DNA of 15,564 nt, taken from DASZHJ01 sp035581425 (GTDB taxonomy: Bacteria; Pseudomonadota; Alphaproteobacteria; ATCC43930; CGMCC-115725). Below are positions 15,220 to 15,564 of the stretch, piece after piece. Positions within the stretch are counted from its first letter, which is position 1; every line of letters starts with the position of its first letter. The DNA lies in assembly GCA_035581425.1 (NCBI GenBank), contig DATJVP010000141.1, positions 1 through 15,564 on the forward strand, given 5' to 3'. Both the position numbers and the translations under genes were made by a program. The notes beneath the pieces are model-generated. The model searched no databases. It saw nothing but the letters and a program-made list of their open reading frames with translations, and was not told where the DNA came from.

Positions 15220-15286
15220 ATCGCATTAGGACTTAGAGGCGGAAATAGGTCGCATTTGCGGCCTATTTCCATTTCGGGGCTCCAAC
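15220..15286 (+). repeat. Right copy of the imperfect direct repeat
   Basis: This matches 12889-12956 in the same orientation, with a one-base gap and scattered substitutions. It contains an extended hairpin, GGAAATAGGTCGC (15241-15253) against GCGGCCTATTTCC (15258-15270), 13 bp with one G-U pair. Unlike the left copy it has no tRNA in front. Confidence 0.8.
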
Positions 15287-15376
15287 TTCGCAGCCGGAGA
15301 GGGCGGGGGCATCGAGGAGGCCCTCGCGGCGCTCGCGCGCGAGCCGAACGGCGGTCTCATCGCGGCAATCGACTAG
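15287..15376 (+). pseudogene. Fragment of an ABC-transporter substrate-binding protein gene
   Basis: Twenty-nine codons before a TAG read FAAGEGGGIEEALAALAREP then NGGLIAAID. The piece ALAALAREPNGGLI closely resembles a conserved segment of a family of ABC-type substrate-binding proteins common in Rhizobiales, in which the chain continues for another ~100 residues. There is no start, no upstream domain and an early stop, so this is an internal scrap. It abuts the right repeat. The match is from memory of the family and was not searched. Confidence 0.5.
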
Positions 15377-15410
15377 ATGCCAGCGAGCAGCAGGAGAACG
15401 ACTGACAGAG

Positions 15411-15564
15411 TCAGCCCCGGCGCACCTGCCACGCGAGGTAGGCGATCGCAGCGCCCACGCTGATCAGCTTGATCCCGAGCAGCAGTCCGATCAGCCACAA
15501 TGCCGTCACGGGAAGGCTGGCCCACAGGATCACCGAGAGGAAGATCCCGACGAGCCCGCTCGCG
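15411..15564 (-). CDS. HdeD/DUF308-family membrane protein, 3' end only
   Basis: The last 50 codons are visible and the frame enters from the right edge. The peptide GLVGIFLSVILWASLPVTAL then WLIGLLLGIKLISVGAAIAY and LAWQVRRG shows two hydrophobic helices joined by a short loop. The pattern GI.LSVIL.ASLPVTALWLIGL.LGI.LI..G matches the repeat unit of the HdeD (acid-resistance) DUF308 family, which has six inner-membrane helices. The basic end QVRRG is cytoplasmic-looking. The family role outside enteric acid resistance is unclear. Confidence 0.72.
   Translation of the reverse strand, partial: ASGLVGIFLSVILWASLPVTALWLIGLLLGIKLISVGAAIAYLAWQVRRG

Overview
The window is high-GC DNA whose genes and signals point to an alphaproteobacterium, most likely Hyphomicrobiales (Rhizobiales). 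The clues are a DUF992 protein, a plant-type class II DAHP synthase, a DUF3108 protein, a plant-type glutathione reductase, and promoter boxes such as TTGGCA-N17-CTATAT. I infer the order from gene content and cannot name a species.

Positions 1-12720 are mostly ordinary housekeeping genes. Reading along: a partial nicotinate phosphoribosyltransferase gene lies just downstream of a class II DAHP synthase gene (both -). A secreted DUF992 protein (+) follows, ending in a strong intrinsic terminator. Next come a gor/GST pair (-), a RluA-type pseudouridine synthase (+), a tiny predicted lipoprotein and succinate-semialdehyde dehydrogenase gabD (both -). A 5'-truncated yoeB toxin remnant sits directly behind glmS. 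The glmU-glmS pair (-, overlapping TGATG) makes UDP-GlcNAc precursors. A gph phosphatase (+) overlaps tail-to-tail with a periplasmic DUF3108 protein (-).

A tRNA-Val(CAC) at 12815-12889 marks the start of an accessory segment. About 68 bp starting at the last base of the tRNA is repeated imperfectly at 15220-15286, roughly 2.3 kb away. Between the repeats lie a stretch with no recognisable gene but a histidine-codon-rich tract, one 464-aa protein joining a polymerase-beta-fold nucleotidyltransferase (GSU2403/NTP_transf_8-like) to a DUF1488-like domain, and two 30-bp palindromes that overlap or lie beside its predicted promoter. Behind the second repeat are a scrap of an ABC-transporter substrate-binding protein gene and the 3' end of an HdeD/DUF308 membrane protein gene.

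The best candidate for something undescribed is the nucleotidyltransferase-DUF1488 fusion with its paired palindromic operators in the tRNA-linked segment. The sequence supports a regulated single-gene accessory module. It does not by itself show a toxin or defence role.
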